In this document: piece after piece, positions 47,242 through 57,106 of the stretch
Position numbering within the stretch: the first letter of the stretch is position 1
Layout of the letters: every line of letters starts with the position of its first letter
DNA from: Bifidobacterium apri
GTDB taxonomy: Bacteria > Actinomycetota > Actinomycetes > Actinomycetales > Bifidobacteriaceae
DNA: 64,000 nucleotides
Assembly (NCBI RefSeq): GCF_009299485.1
Contig: NZ_WBSO01000002.1
Span: 248,001 to 312,000, forward strand
Direction of reading: 5' to 3'
The notes under the pieces: model-generated
What the model was told of the DNA's origin: nothing
Databases searched by the model: none
What the model saw: only the letters and a program-made list of their open reading frames with translations
Position numbers and translations under genes: made by a program

Positions 47242-47287
47242 TACCCGCCCATCAATAGCATCGATAAAACCTTGCAATACTGCGGAT

Positions 47288-48247
47288 TCAGGCTCCGACA
47301 GCCTCGATATCCATACCATCGAGCGCCGCAGCTGCGCCACTGAGCCCGCCGTAGTCGTAACCGTCCCAGCCCTCGCCTTGACCGTCACCGCCGAGGAACC
47401 AGCCATCCCCGCCGTCCGCGGAAGCACCGTCACCAGTTGCGCCATCGCCGTTCTGACCACCTGCAAGCCCGCCTTCGCCTAATCCGGTCCCCGGCAACGT
47501 CTGACACTGTCCGCTGATGCATACCATGGGCCCGTCCGCCTGCCCGTCGCCCATACCGCCGTCGGACACGGACCGGGACAACGACGACACCAGCGCAAGC
47601 GCGATCAGCATCACAATAATCACATTGATCGCCCCGACAATAATGCCGGCAATCGCCAGTCCCCGGCTCTTCTCCCCCGATTTTCGGACCATGACCAAAG
47701 CAATAATCGACAGCACCAGACCTGCCAGTGGACTGACAAAAGCGAACACAAAACCGACAATCGTGAGCACATTCCATGATTGATTCGGATACATCTGCCG
47801 ATAGGCTTGCTGCACCGGCCACATATACCCTTGGCCCCCGTTGGAATACCCCTGTTGAGGCTGACCGTATGGGTATGGGTATTGGCCGAATGCCCCTTGG
47901 GCTGACTGCTGCTCAGGAACGTGCCACGCCGGCGCTTGCCCCTCCCCCGCAGGCCGACGCCCGTGCGAGCCGGCATCGGACCGACCAGCGGAGGCGTATG
48001 CACCCGTATCACCGCCAGCCACGCCAGCCGCATCGGCATCCGGAACATCCGCCTCGGGAGGCACAGTCCCGGGAACGTCCTGCGGCTGGCCGTACAACGG
48101 AACCGCAGACGATGCCAGTTCGGAAGAGAAGCCGGAAGATGACAGCCGAAGCGCCGAACGATCCCCGGACTCATCACCGGTCTGAGAAGTGGAATCCCGC
48201 TGGAATTCCGACGATTGCTTGATTGTCTGATCCTGATTGTCACCCAT
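47288..48247 (-). CDS. DUF4190-type membrane protein
   Basis: A 319-aa protein. The first 155 residues are a Ser/Gly/Gln/Pro-rich cytoplasmic region with a YPYPYGQPQQGY stretch. Two membrane segments follow (LTIVGFVFAFVSPLAGLVLSIIALV and GLAIAGIIVGAINVIIVMLIALAL), the layout of the DUF4190 family. The C-terminal 90 residues are Gly/Asp-rich and presumably outside the cell. ATG 48247 heads the gene. Function is unknown. It diverges from the GH13 gene. Confidence 0.75.
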   Translation of the reverse strand: MGDNQDQTIKQSSEFQRDSTSQTGDESGDRSALRLSSSGFSSELASSAVPLYGQPQDVPGTVPPEADVPDADAAGVAGGDTGAYASAGRSDAGSHGRRPAGEGQAPAWHVPEQQSAQGAFGQYPYPYGQPQQGYSNGGQGYMWPVQQAYRQMYPNQSWNVLTIVGFVFAFVSPLAGLVLSIIALVMVRKSGEKSRGLAIAGIIVGAINVIIVMLIALALVSSLSRSVSDGGMGDGQADGPMVCISGQCQTLPGTGLGEGGLAGGQNGDGATGDGASADGGDGWFLGGDGQGEGWDGYDYGGLSGAAAALDGMDIEAVGA

Positions 48248-48425
48248 AGTTGCATTGTATCGACGCAGGATAACGTCTCATGGTCCGCCACACCGCGCAA
48301 ACGTCATCATTCCCGTTGTATCATCACCCTAGCTCCTTTGGCGGCACCACATGGCATACGCGACGAAACAAGGCGCACAATGCTACTTGGCGCAAAGACA
48401 ACGTTTGCAAGAAATGGAGACCGAC

Positions 48426-50321
48426 ATGACGACAGCATCACATCGACCAGCACAGGCGTCACAAGCGCAGGAAGACGGCTGCCAACCACCGCTGCCCCAC
48501 CATGACGGTTCGACACTCTACGTTTCCGACGCATGCCCGAAACTCGGGGACACCGTCCGCGTACGCGTGCGCATCCCGCGATCCGCACCCTATACCGCAG
48601 TCGTGCTTCGATCACTCGCCGACGACGAGCTGCACCTTGAACATGCGAAGCCGATTCTGCACACCGACACCGAAACCTGGTACGAGGCGCCGTTGCCCGT
48701 CCACAACCCAGTCACCCAATACCGGTTCGCCCTGCTGCGCGACGGCGGATTCGACTGGCTCAACGCGCTCGGCGTATACGACCGCGAAGTCAGCGACATC
48801 TTCGACTTCCGCATCACCACATTCGCCCCCTCACCGGCATGGAACCGGGAAGGCGCCACCTATCAGATCTTCCCCGATCGTTTCGCACGTTCAGAACAGT
48901 CCTCCACACGTCAGGCTCCCGACTGGGCGCATCCGACCGCATGGTCGACCAAACCACTCGCCTATGGGGCGGAAACAGGACGCCAATGGTATGGCGGCGA
49001 TCTGGCAGGAGTCGAAGAGCATCTCGAATATATTCAGAACCTCGGTTTCACAACCGTCTATCTCACGCCATGCTTCCCGGCACGTTCCGTCCACCGGTAT
49101 GATGCTTCGACATTCGACCATATCGATCCGCTGCTCGGCGGCGACGAGGCGCTGCGCTCCCTGGCACGAGCATGCCACAGCCGAGGCATGCGCATCATGG
49201 GCGACCTGACGCTCAACCACACCGGTTCCAGCCACGAATGGTTCCAGCGCGCCCTGCACCATCCTGACAGCGAGGAACGCGACTACTACCTTTGGAACCA
49301 GTATCCCGATGATTACGTGGCCTGGATGGGCATCAAAGCGCTGCCGAAACTCAATTGGACTTCACCCAAGCTGATCAATCGGATGATTCGCGGGGCATCC
49401 AGCAGCGCAGGCAAATGGCTTGGCGGGGATGACGGCCTGGACGGCTGGCGCATCGATGTGGCCAACCAGACCGGACGCTGGGCTGCGATGGATGAGAATC
49501 ATGTGGTCGCCACGACCATCCGCTCCACCATTGACGAATTGACCGACGGCAATGGAGCGCTTATCGCCGAGTACATGCCAGACGCCACACGCGATCTGGC
49601 CGGCGACGGATGGCAGGGCGTGATGAACTATGCCGCCTTCTCCCACCCGCTGTGGATGTGGGTCGCCGATCCGCACAGCCAAGTCAAGCGTTTTGGATTC
49701 GACGAGACCTTCCCACGACGCGACGGCATCGCCATGGCCGATACCATGCGCGAACTGCTCGCACAAATCCCATGGAAAGTCGCCGAATCGCAATGGAATC
49801 TCATCGACAGCCACGACAGCGCGCGCATCCTCACCCTCACTCAAAGCCCGCAAGTGGCTCATGCGGCGCTCGGCATGATGATGACATACCCTGGCGTGCC
49901 GATGGCATTCGCCGGCGACGAGCGGGATGCGACCGGCATCACCGGCGAGGAAAGCCGCACCCCGATGGACTGGGATGCGCCCGAAAACGCCCACAGCGCG
50001 ACGATTGCCCGCTATCGTGAACTGCTGACGCTGCGCAAGACGTCCAGCGCCCTGACCCACGGCGGTCTGCGGTGGGTCAGCGTGCAACCGGATGCGGTGG
50101 CGTATCTGCGCGAGGACGCGAACGATCGTCTGCTGGTTGTCGTCGCACGGCAAGGCGGGCAGCAGGTGCACGTCGCACGCGAATGGTTGGGCAATGCCGA
50201 TCCGCAATTGGTTGCCGGGCAAGGAACCGTAGCACCGGCGGACCGTGGCGCTTCCTTCGCACTCGCCGACGCGGGCTATGGCGTCTGGCGTCTGGGCGAT
50301 ATTGAAGTGCCGCGCTGGTAG
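48426..50321 (+). CDS. GH13 alpha-glucosidase / neopullulanase-like enzyme
   Basis: A 631-aa glycoside hydrolase. An N-terminal beta-sandwich domain (about residues 25-130) precedes the TIM barrel. Catalytic motifs: DLTLNHTG (region I), the nucleophile in GWRIDVANQ (region II), the acid/base in LIAEYMPDA (region III) and [10 protein letters not shown] (region IV). No signal peptide is seen, so it probably acts in the cytoplasm on maltodextrins or other imported alpha-glucans. ATG 48426 follows GGAG by six bases; the codon at 48351 is rejected. An AACGTTTGCAA half-site like those of LacI regulators sits at 48400-48410, too weak to call. Confidence 0.9.
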   Translation: MTTASHRPAQASQAQEDGCQPPLPHHDGSTLYVSDACPKLGDTVRVRVRIPRSAPYTAVVLRSLADDELHLEHAKPILHTDTETWYEAPLPVHNPVTQYRFALLRDGGFDWLNALGVYDREVSDIFDFRITTFAPSPAWNREGATYQIFPDRFARSEQSSTRQAPDWAHPTAWSTKPLAYGAETGRQWYGGDLAGVEEHLEYIQNLGFTTVYLTPCFPARSVHRYDASTFDHIDPLLGGDEALRSLARACHSRGMRIMGDLTLNHTGSSHEWFQRALHHPDSEERDYYLWNQYPDDYVAWMGIKALPKLNWTSPKLINRMIRGASSSAGKWLGGDDGLDGWRIDVANQTGRWAAMDENHVVATTIRSTIDELTDGNGALIAEYMPDATRDLAGDGWQGVMNYAAFSHPLWMWVADPHSQVKRFGFDETFPRRDGIAMADTMRELLAQIPWKVAESQWNLIDSHDSARILTLTQSPQVAHAALGMMMTYPGVPMAFAGDERDATGITGEESRTPMDWDAPENAHSATIARYRELLTLRKTSSALTHGGLRWVSVQPDAVAYLREDANDRLLVVVARQGGQQVHVAREWLGNADPQLVAGQGTVAPADRGASFALADAGYGVWRLGDIEVPRW

Positions 50322-50358
50322 TTTCTGCGTGTCCGACACCGGCCGCTATAAAAGAACT

Positions 50359-51234
50359 ATGCAAGATCACGAGGAACAGCCGGCATTGAGCACGCAGCGC
50401 GTACAGAGTCTGCGATCGGACTCGCAGCACGCGGACGAAGCCCAGCCAATCCGGCACGAGCATAAGGTCCTGTCGTTCGTCCGCCGTTCAGGCAGACTTG
50501 ACGCCCGGTTGCAGCGTGCATGGGACACCTACGCCGACACGTATTTGCTGCCGTTGAACGCCGCTGAAGGATCGCTGGACGTCCGCCAGGACTGGCGGCT
50601 CACACCTGAGTGGATTCACGACACGTGGGCCAACGATCACCCGTTGGTCATCGAAATCGGAACCGGGCAGGGCGAGAATATCATCGCCGCCGCCGCGCAG
50701 CACCCGGATATCAACTATCTGGCGCTGGAAGTCTACGATCCGGGTGTCGCCCACACCATGCTTCGGGCGGGCAAGCAGCAGCTGCGCAACCTGCGCATCG
50801 CCCAGATCAACGCACCGGAACTGTTCGCGAACGCCGACGCGGCGACCGTCAGTGAAGTGTGGACCTTCTTCCCCGACCCTTGGCCGAAGATGAAGCATCA
50901 CAAGCGTCGGATCGTCCAGCCGGCACTGGCCGAAGCCGTTCACCGGGCGCTGGTAGCCGGCGGCGTATGGCGTATCGCCACCGATATCGAGGATTATGCG
51001 TTGCATGTGCATGAGGTCATGGACGGCCGGGATGATTTCGAGAACCTCGGCGAGATCACCGTCAGTCTGCCTACTGGACACGTCGGCAAAGGCAACGCGG
51101 ATCTCGCGCTGGACATGCCACATGCGGATTTTGTGGAGTCAAGCCGTTTCGAGGGACGTGTGCTGACGAACTTCGAGAAAAAAGGTCTGGACGCCGGCAG
51201 GGTCATCCACGATTTCACGTATCGTAGCCGTTGA
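50359..51234 (+). CDS. trmB: tRNA (guanine-N7-)-methyltransferase
   Basis: TrmB makes m7G46 in tRNA using SAM. The 291-aa protein has the SAM-binding [13 protein letters not shown] (about residues 94-106), [10 protein letters not shown], the family motif [16 protein letters not shown] and the C-terminal [25 protein letters not shown]. The ATG at 50359 is the best match; a frame back to 50245 overlaps the GH13 gene. The first 60 residues are variable and charged. Confidence 0.93.
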   Translation: MQDHEEQPALSTQRVQSLRSDSQHADEAQPIRHEHKVLSFVRRSGRLDARLQRAWDTYADTYLLPLNAAEGSLDVRQDWRLTPEWIHDTWANDHPLVIEIGTGQGENIIAAAAQHPDINYLALEVYDPGVAHTMLRAGKQQLRNLRIAQINAPELFANADAATVSEVWTFFPDPWPKMKHHKRRIVQPALAEAVHRALVAGGVWRIATDIEDYALHVHEVMDGRDDFENLGEITVSLPTGHVGKGNADLALDMPHADFVESSRFEGRVLTNFEKKGLDAGRVIHDFTYRSR

Positions 51235-51350
51235 TGTGTTTTGGCGGCGATCGGCCGGTCGATACCATTGCGCCATCCACGATGTTGTCTATCGGCTGTA
51301 GATACGCTGCCAGTCCGATGTCAATGCCGCCGATGCATATCCTCAACGGG

Positions 51351-51406
51351 AAAAACGACACGCCGAAACCGAGGATTTTGCATTCTGGCTGCTTTGTGTT
51401 TATCAT
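51351..51406 (+). promoter_or_regulatory. Probable promoter and upstream element of tRNA-Glu
   Basis: TTGCAT (51378-51383) and TATCAT (51401-51406) are exactly 17 bp apart, placing the start about ten bases ahead of the tRNA. Upstream is AAAAACGACACGCCGAAA (51351-51368), identical to the element ahead of tRNA-Asp. Confidence 0.75.
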
Positions 51407-51422
51407 AGCTAAGTTGTTTGAC

Positions 51423-51497
51423 GCCCCCTTCGTCTAACGGTTAGGACACCAGACTTTCAATCTGACAACGAGAGTTCGACTCTCTCAGGGGGTACCA
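51423..51497 (+). tRNA. tRNA-Glu (TTC)
   Basis: A 75-nt gene with encoded CCA: acceptor GCCCCCT/AGGGGGT (first pair a G-U), D-arm GTCTAACGGTTAGGAC, anticodon loop CTTTCAA with TTC, T-arm GAGAGTTCGACTCTC. A terminator follows within 10 bp. Confidence 0.96.
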
Positions 51498-51503
51498 CTT
51501 CGA

Positions 51504-51536
51504 AGCCTGCCAGCAATGGTGGGCTTTTTTCTTTTC
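51504..51536 (+). terminator. Terminator of tRNA-Glu
   Basis: AGCCTGCCA (51504-51512) pairs with TGGTGGGCT (51517-51525) and is followed by TTTTTCTTTT. Confidence 0.9.
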
Positions 51537-51557
51537 GGTGGATTACCCGGGTACTGC

Positions 51558-51977
51558 GCAACCGTGGCATATAGGAACCAAAATTATTGCTTATAATCCC
51601 CGCAGGCGTTGTGGCCGTAAGCGTGTCGGGGTGTCGAACTTGGCTCCTGTGTCTTCATGGAGTGATGAGGACATGATCGAACAGGGCCCCCGAGTGCGGA
51701 TTGTGCGGGGCGAGGATGAAGAAGAACGGCCACGACCGGCTCGGGCGCCAACGCTGGATGTGCCCGGGGTGCAGGACGGCGGGCTCGGCACGCGACCTGT
51801 CCAGGCGCAGGCGTGCCGAGCTGGCGGGGTTCCGGCATATAGGCATATAGGAACCTTCGACGGAGACGCCCCGGAACCCGGCACCTCAATCGAATGGACT
51901 GACCTGCACATGCCTGTCTTCAACACCTGAACGAGAAGTCTAAAGCAATAACTTTGGTTCCTATATGCCGCAACCGT
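51558..51977. mobile_element. MITE-like non-autonomous element with 8-bp target duplication
   Basis: Inverted ends GGCATATAGGAACCAAA-A-TTATTGCTT (51566-51592) and its complement (51943-51969) match at 26 of 27 positions. The element is 404 bp and is flanked by an exact 8-bp duplication, GCAACCGT (51558-51565 and 51970-51977). An internal partial end copy (GGCATATAGGCATATAGG, 51834-51851) lies near the right side. Inside is GC-rich DNA with short frames but no transposase. An 8-bp duplication and GG-starting ends fit ISL3- or IS256-like transposases acting in trans; which one is not determined. Confidence 0.9.
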
Positions 51978-52153
51978 CGGCCGTACAAGTCCAAATTCGG
52001 CTTTCCGGCGTTTCCCCGAGTAATACGCGAACTGGGCAATCAGAATTCCTGGGGGCGGCCGCGCTGGGGATCGCCCCGCTCCCATGTCTCGAAATCTTGA
52101 GCGAGGGCAACTTCCGCGCGTGCACGCCCTAACGGCATGCACGCCCCAACCTT
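51978..52153. other. Non-coding DNA between MITE and hairpin array
   Basis: About 175 bp with no gene, RNA or clear repeat that I can support. Confidence 0.4.
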
Positions 52154-52348
52154 CTACCGACACTCACCAGCCCCTCAGCGTCGGCAGAAACAGAAAGACA
52201 ACCCACAACCGACACTGAGAGATGCGTCGACGTCGGTAGAAGCAGAAAGACAACCCACTGCCGACACTGAAAGATACGTCAGCGTCGGCAGAAACAGGAG
52301 AACAACCTTCTGCCGACGCTCACTAGGCACCCAGCGTCGGCAGAAGCA
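52154..52348. repeat. CTGCCGAC hairpin array with exact 52-bp period (locus C)
   Basis: Four units start at 52154, 52206, 52258 and 52310, each 52 bp apart. Typical arms are CTGCCGACRCT and AGCGTCGGCAG around 10-15-nt loops, followed by AAACAGAAAGACAACC-like linkers. Same family as 33.63 and 46.54 kb. Confidence 0.92.
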
Positions 52349-52367
52349 GGTGAATCGCGGCAGATAC

Positions 52368-52519
52368 TCGCCACACAGTCGCGAGTCACGGCAGTAGTTC
52401 GCAGCCGCGACTCACACGGCGACAGTTCGCGTGCTGCAGGTCACTCACTGCGCTAGTTCGCAGCAACGGTTTACACGGCAGCGGTTCGCCTGTCGCAGGT
52501 CACCGCCACGGTTCGCGGG
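52368..52519. repeat. Degenerate 28-bp repeats
   Basis: GTTCGC-centred units at 52397, 52425, 52456, 52484 and 52511 (27-31-bp steps), with a weaker copy near 52370. Shared words are CACGGC, GCAGGTCAC and GTTCGC. Confidence 0.55.
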
Positions 52520-53053
52520 TCACTGACCGATATGCTCACTGACCCAATCGACGATATACGGGGCGACCTGCTCAATCTGATCGATGGCGATATTGAAATC
52601 CTCAGGACCGCCATACCACGGATCCACCAAATCAATCTGGTCTTCACGCCCGGCAGGCGGCTTCGGCAGGTTGGGATCGAAACTGCGATACATGTGCACG
52701 TCCGACCGTTTGGCAGGCGGCAGCAGCCTGACCAGTGCGCGCATATGGGAGGCGGTCATCGGCAGGAACAAGTCACTGTCGTTGATTTCCTGACGCGTAA
52801 TACGATGCGCGAAATGGTGCGCCGGAATCTCGTATCCACGTTGACGCAGCACCACAACCGCACGAGGGTCAATCGGGTGCCCATACTCCTCATCGCTGAC
52901 ACCGCTGGACATGACCCGCACCCGATCGGCAAGCCCGCGCTCGTTGAACCGTTCGCGCAGAATGATTTCCGCCATCGGCGACCGGCAGATATTGCCGGTG
53001 CAGACGGTCATCACCGTATAGCGCGGGTCTTGAGATGATTGCGTAGCGGTCAT
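52520..53053 (-). CDS. Low-molecular-weight protein-tyrosine phosphatase
   Basis: A 177-aa phosphatase. The phosphate-binding loop CTGNICRS (about residues 18-25) and the general-acid segment DPWYGGPEDF (about 145-154) are intact, and AHRITRQEINDSDLFLPMTASH matches the family. ATG 53053 has AGGGG seven bases upstream; the frame to 53167 is longer than any homologue. Such enzymes act on protein phosphotyrosine, often in polysaccharide export, or on small phosphoesters. It is followed downstream by the hairpin array with no other gene. Confidence 0.88.
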   Translation of the reverse strand: MTATQSSQDPRYTVMTVCTGNICRSPMAEIILRERFNERGLADRVRVMSSGVSDEEYGHPIDPRAVVVLRQRGYEIPAHHFAHRITRQEINDSDLFLPMTASHMRALVRLLPPAKRSDVHMYRSFDPNLPKPPAGREDQIDLVDPWYGGPEDFNIAIDQIEQVAPYIVDWVSEHIGQ

Positions 53054-53163
53054 GCGACAGCCCCTTTCACAAATGACATGACATCGAGATTGACTCAATT
53101 GACTTGACGGACAGCTGCGAAATGAACGGCTGCGGACCACAGACAACGGTTCGCAGCCATCCA

Positions 53164-53850
53164 TCATAATGCTTCGTCGTCTTCCGACTCACCGTCGGTT
53201 TTGCGATATGTCTCAAAACGATACTCGCGGATACCGTTTTCCGGATGCTTCGGCAGCATCCACGGCGTCACATCGGCGAGCTTCCACAGCCCCGTCGCGG
53301 CGAGCTCTTCCATATCCGGCGCATAGGTGTCGGCTTCGACCGTTGCCCGGATACGTGTCACGAACACCTGTTTGGCAAACGGCAACGCTTCCCTGAATAT
53401 CTGCGCGCCGCCGATGACCCAGATCTCACTGCGGTCGAGCCCATCGTCGGGGATCGCTTCCTGACGCGCCAAATCAAAGGCGTCATCAAGGTTCTCGACA
53501 ACGGTCGCCCCCGGTGCTTCATACCCGCTGTTGCGCGATACGACGATATTGTCGCGATTCGGCAACGGCCGGAACTTCGGGTCGAGCGACTCCCAAGTCT
53601 TACGCCCCATGATGACCGGGTGGGAAACGGTCAGTTCCTTGAACCGTTTCATATCTTCAGCCAAATGCCACGGCATGCCGCCATGGAAACCGATAGCACC
53701 TTCGCGTCCCTCATTGTCGCGCGCCTGTGCCCATATCAGATTCACCGTGAAGGTCTTGGGGAAATCATCACCCCAATCCTCGGTGTCTTCCTGCCCGGCC
53801 AATCCGGGCTTGCGTTCGTGATAGCCGCTTTGGCTACTGTCATACCCCAT
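53164..53850 (-). CDS. folA: Dihydrofolate reductase
   Basis: DHFR regenerates tetrahydrofolate after ThyA. The 228-aa protein contains VNLIWAQARDN, GMPWHLAEDMKRFKELTVSHPVIMGRKTWESL (substrate loop with the conserved acidic residue and NADPH-binding GRKTW), NIVVSRN, IWVIGGAQIFREALP and the C-terminal YRFETYRK. Residues 1-35 (YDSSQSGYHERKPGLAGQ) are an extension outside the fold. ATG 53850 follows AAGGAG. It lies 49 bp after thyA on the same strand, the usual pairing. Confidence 0.93.
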   Translation of the reverse strand: MGYDSSQSGYHERKPGLAGQEDTEDWGDDFPKTFTVNLIWAQARDNEGREGAIGFHGGMPWHLAEDMKRFKELTVSHPVIMGRKTWESLDPKFRPLPNRDNIVVSRNSGYEAPGATVVENLDDAFDLARQEAIPDDGLDRSEIWVIGGAQIFREALPFAKQVFVTRIRATVEADTYAPDMEELAATGLWKLADVTPWMLPKHPENGIREYRFETYRKTDGESEDDEAL

Positions 53851-53899
53851 TTCATAAACTCCTTGAACTCAATGGACTGGGATAAGTGTAGACGATGCT

Positions 53900-54772
53900 T
53901 CAGACGGCAACAGGAGCCTTGATCGTCGGATGATGTTGATACCCGACCACCTTGAAATCGTCATACGTGTAATCAAACAACGAATCCGCTTTTCGGATCT
54001 CCATGCGAGGATACGGGTACGGGGTGCGCGACAACTGTTCAAGCACCTGGTCGATATGATTGTCATACACATGGCAATCACCGCCGGTCCACACAAACTC
54101 ACCGGGTTCGAGATCGGTCTGCTGCGCGATCATCATGGTGAGCAGCGAATAGGACGCGATATTGAATGGCACCCCGAGGAACATATCGCAGCTGCGTTGA
54201 TACAGCTGGCACGACAACTTGCCGTCAGCCACGTAGAACTGGAACAGTGCGTGGCACGGCGGCAAGGCCATATGCTCGACTTCCGCAGGATTCCAAGCGC
54301 TGACGACCATACGACGCGAATCCGGGTGGTTGCGGATCAAATCAAGTACATTGGAGATCTGATCGATGGTGCGGTTCGGATCCTCAGGTGTCGGCGCCGG
54401 CCAGCTGCGCCACTGGGCGCCGTATACAGGGCCGAGATCGCCGTTCTCGTCGGCCCACTCGTCCCAGATATGCACATTGTTTTCTTGCAACCAGCGCACA
54501 TTCGTGGAGCCTTTCAGGAACCACAACAGCTCGTAGGCAATGCCACGGAAGAACACGGTCTTCGTGGTGAGCAGAGGGAAATACTCGCTCAAATCGAACC
54601 GCATCTGCTGGCCAAACAGCGAAATCGTGCCGGTTCCCGTGCGATCGGATTTCAGCGTGCCCTCACGAAGGATCTTGCGGACCAAGTCCTCGTAAGGCAT
54701 GGGAATGTCCGTCTGCGGACGTTCCGGAATACGGGTGCGGATATCAGCAAGCTGTTCGGCGGTCAAAGGCAT
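53900..54772 (-). CDS. thyA: Thymidylate synthase
   Basis: ThyA methylates dUMP to dTMP using methylene-tetrahydrofolate. The 290-aa product has [57 protein letters not shown], the catalytic cysteine in [30 protein letters not shown] and [17 protein letters not shown] 54772 was chosen; the frame extends to 55018 without family support. It forms a pair with folA. Confidence 0.95.
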   Translation of the reverse strand: MPLTAEQLADIRTRIPERPQTDIPMPYEDLVRKILREGTLKSDRTGTGTISLFGQQMRFDLSEYFPLLTTKTVFFRGIAYELLWFLKGSTNVRWLQENNVHIWDEWADENGDLGPVYGAQWRSWPAPTPEDPNRTIDQISNVLDLIRNHPDSRRMVVSAWNPAEVEHMALPPCHALFQFYVADGKLSCQLYQRSCDMFLGVPFNIASYSLLTMMIAQQTDLEPGEFVWTGGDCHVYDNHIDQVLEQLSRTPYPYPRMEIRKADSLFDYTYDDFKVVGYQHHPTIKAPVAV

Positions 54773-54975
54773 GACCCCATGGTAGCAGTGACCCGCCGAT
54801 TTCAGCTGGAAGCCATCACAAAAACGCCGCTGATTTCGCCCAACGCCCGGCGTGTGGCATCGCAGGCGCCCCGGCATGTCCACAAATCCCGCTGTGAGCG
54901 GATACCGGGCAGGTGCTTGGGCTAATCTGTAAGCATCGGCGCGAGAAGCGCGCCAGCAACTCCAGGAGGCACAAC

Positions 54976-55389
54976 ATGGGCAAACGGCTTTGGGTCGAGC
55001 GGAATAAAGATGGTTCATGGGACGCGTTCAGCGAGGACGGCGCGCACCTCAAATTCGGCAAGGGCAGAGGCCTGTTCACCCCCGGTGACTTGATGAAAGT
55101 CGCGCTGGCGGGGTGCGCTGCGCTCTCCAGCAAATTCCCGATCGAGAATACTTTGGGCGAAGGTTCGGGCGCAAGAATCGTCGTTGACGGCACCTATGAC
55201 CCGGAGACCGATTCCTATCTGTCCTTCGAAGAGCAGGTGAACGTGGACGCGACTTCTGCTGATCTCGATGACGACGAGGTGGCAAAGCTCAAGGAACGTG
55301 TCGAACGCCATATCGAGAAAGGCTGCACGGTCGCGCACACCTACCGGCAGGAGACGCCGGTGCGTGTGAACGTCACGGTTCGCAAGTAA
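54976..55389 (+). CDS. OsmC-family protein
   Basis: A 137-aa OsmC/Ohr-like protein. The family core is [30 protein letters not shown] with the first redox cysteine; the second is in [19 protein letters not shown]. OsmC proteins reduce organic hydroperoxides with a cysteine pair. ATG 54976 follows AGGAGG by seven bases, a strong site. It diverges from thyA and converges with the UspA gene across a terminator. Confidence 0.9.
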   Translation: MGKRLWVERNKDGSWDAFSEDGAHLKFGKGRGLFTPGDLMKVALAGCAALSSKFPIENTLGEGSGARIVVDGTYDPETDSYLSFEEQVNVDATSADLDDDEVAKLKERVERHIEKGCTVAHTYRQETPVRVNVTVRK

Positions 55390-55467
55390 TTCGCGTACCT
55401 CCATGGTGCGTGACACGTATGCTGCGATTCGCGCACCGGACGCTTGAGCACGTGGCTGCTTGAATAT

Positions 55468-55504
55468 TGATGCCGCCATCCGCAGGTTGCGGGTGGCGGC
55501 ATCA
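55468..55504. terminator. Bidirectional terminator between osmC and uspA genes
   Basis: Arms TGATGCCGCCATCCGC (55468-55483) and GCGGGTGGCGGCATCA (55489-55504) pair over 16 bp with one G-T, loop AGGTT, between convergent genes. T-runs are absent. Confidence 0.75.
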
Positions 55505-55585
55505 TACGTTGGGGTTCCAGGTGCTGGCATCCGACTGGTTGCCCGCCGGCTGTCTACCGGCTGCTGAAAGCCGGATGCCTACACC

Positions 55586-56626
55586 TTACTCCTTATGCTC
55601 CGGGTCGATCTTCGACTCGATGGCGCTGACCTGCTCGGCGCCGGCGGTGGGCACCTGAACGGCTTCGACGCCGGAAATATCGTCGATCGGCTTGGTCGGC
55701 ACATCCGCGGGCGAGCTCGGAACGGTGTCAAGCTGGGATTCCGCCGCTTCCACATACTTGCGCGGCACCACATATACCGGGCTGACCGCATGCTGGAGCA
55801 ATCCCTGGCTTGTGGAGCCGAGCAGCAGACCGGTGAATCCGCCGCGGCCGCGCGACCCGACCACCACGACATCATGGTCATAGCTCGCTTTGGTGAGCGT
55901 ATCGACCGCGTTGCCCGGCACAATCTCCTTGTGGATCTCAAGGTCGGGGTGGGCTTCCTCGATCGGCTTGATACGCACGGCGAGATCGTCCATGTACGAA
56001 TCCATAACGCCCTTGTCTTCCGCGGCGCCCTTGACATTCGGCACAGCGGAGATCACATCGAGCTGTGCGTTCCAGCTTGCCGCGAAGTCAGCGGCGATCT
56101 CAAGGGCTTTCAGGCCCCACTTGGATTCGTCCGAGCCGACAGCGACATGCTTGATCTTATTGTTCAGATGCATCAGGTTGCCATCATCATCGGTGTAGGG
56201 CACAACGACAATCGGGCAATATGCATACGCGGGCAGCGATGAGCTGGTCGTGCCCAGCAGCCGCTCGGCAAGACCGCCCTTGCCCCGGTTGCCGATGACG
56301 ATGAGATTGTAGTTGCGCGACAGTTCAACGAACACAGACGCCGGATCCCCGGTCACAATCAGCGTCGCCGCTTTCACACCCTGTTCATCGGCGATGGCCT
56401 TCGCCTTGGACAGAATCTCCTGCGCATCATTGTGCGCGGCGTTGTCATCGCCCATCGCGGTGTATGTGGCGTCGAATGATACGGCGGCATAGCTCGGCAG
56501 TGAGTATGCGCACACGATCTGCAGGGTCAGTCCCGCATGCTTCGCATAATTCGCAGCCCACCACGTGGCCTTGTAGCTTGCATGGGATCCATCCACGCCG
56601 ACGAGGATTGCCTTGTCGTTAATCAT
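55586..56626 (-). CDS. Tandem-domain universal stress protein
   Basis: A 346-aa protein with two UspA domains. Each starts with a beta-strand/aspartate segment (ILVGVDGSHASYKATWWA; HVAVGSDESKWGLKAL) and ends with the ATP-binding G-2x-G-9x-G(S/T) motif (GNRGKGGLAERLLGTTS; GSRGRGGFTGLLLGSTS). The C-terminal 45 residues are an extra tail. ATG 56626 follows AAGGAGG. Such proteins bind ATP and act in stress or dormancy responses; the exact role is unknown. Confidence 0.9.
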   Translation of the reverse strand: MINDKAILVGVDGSHASYKATWWAANYAKHAGLTLQIVCAYSLPSYAAVSFDATYTAMGDDNAAHNDAQEILSKAKAIADEQGVKAATLIVTGDPASVFVELSRNYNLIVIGNRGKGGLAERLLGTTSSSLPAYAYCPIVVVPYTDDDGNLMHLNNKIKHVAVGSDESKWGLKALEIAADFAASWNAQLDVISAVPNVKGAAEDKGVMDSYMDDLAVRIKPIEEAHPDLEIHKEIVPGNAVDTLTKASYDHDVVVVGSRGRGGFTGLLLGSTSQGLLQHAVSPVYVVPRKYVEAAESQLDTVPSSPADVPTKPIDDISGVEAVQVPTAGAEQVSAIESKIDPEHKE

Positions 56627-57106
56627 GACGACCTCCTTCATTCATTGGCGACGCAGCGGTACGCCACCACTACTTTCACCTTACTCCACCATTGTGAGTC
56701 TTCAAGGACAGTGTCGCAAGAAAAAATCCGGAGAATACGTTGTGATATCCGCATTGGCCTGGAATGTGTACCGAGGTGGCAGACGCTCTCGCTGTTCGCA
56801 GCTTGCCGATCGTTTGGGATCGGCACGATACACTACGGGTAGTCAGTGCAGAAGCAGGCGTGTTGCCGCCACCATCAGCGATGATGGAATCCGCCTTGAG
56901 AAACCCTAAATCTCGACGATTATGCCGAACATCGAGATATTCGGACACCTTGTATCGATATTTCCCGCCGAGCAGGATGAGACAGCTACAGTGCCGCACC
57001 GGTGTGGCACACCCATGAATACCATGTGAGGCGCCTGTTCAGACGCCTCACATGCTCATACAACCATGGATCGGTTGGATTCTTCGCCGCCGTGACGGGC
57101 TGCGGA
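56627..57106. other. Intergenic region uspA-NlpC/P60
   Basis: About 480 bp without a supported gene. A hairpin at 57023-57054 (CATGTGAGGCG / CGCCTCACATG, perfect 11-bp arms) probably ends the NlpC/P60 transcript. An ATCTCGA / TCGAGAT inverted repeat lies near 56910-56940. Frames on either strand show no family motif. Confidence 0.5.

Noticed and set aside
47216..47242. Plus-strand intrinsic terminator (GACACACC-TTTC-GGCGTGTC then T-run)
   Set aside because: No plus-strand gene feeds into it; the same bases match the conserved tRNA upstream element, which explains them better.
51423..51497. Integrated island using tRNA-Glu as attachment site
   Set aside because: No duplicated tRNA 3' end and no integrase downstream; the nearby element is explained by transposition.
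51538..51930. 130-codon ORF within the MITE-like element
   Set aside because: Starts outside the element, crosses its inverted end and has no recognisable domain; more likely chance in GC-rich DNA.
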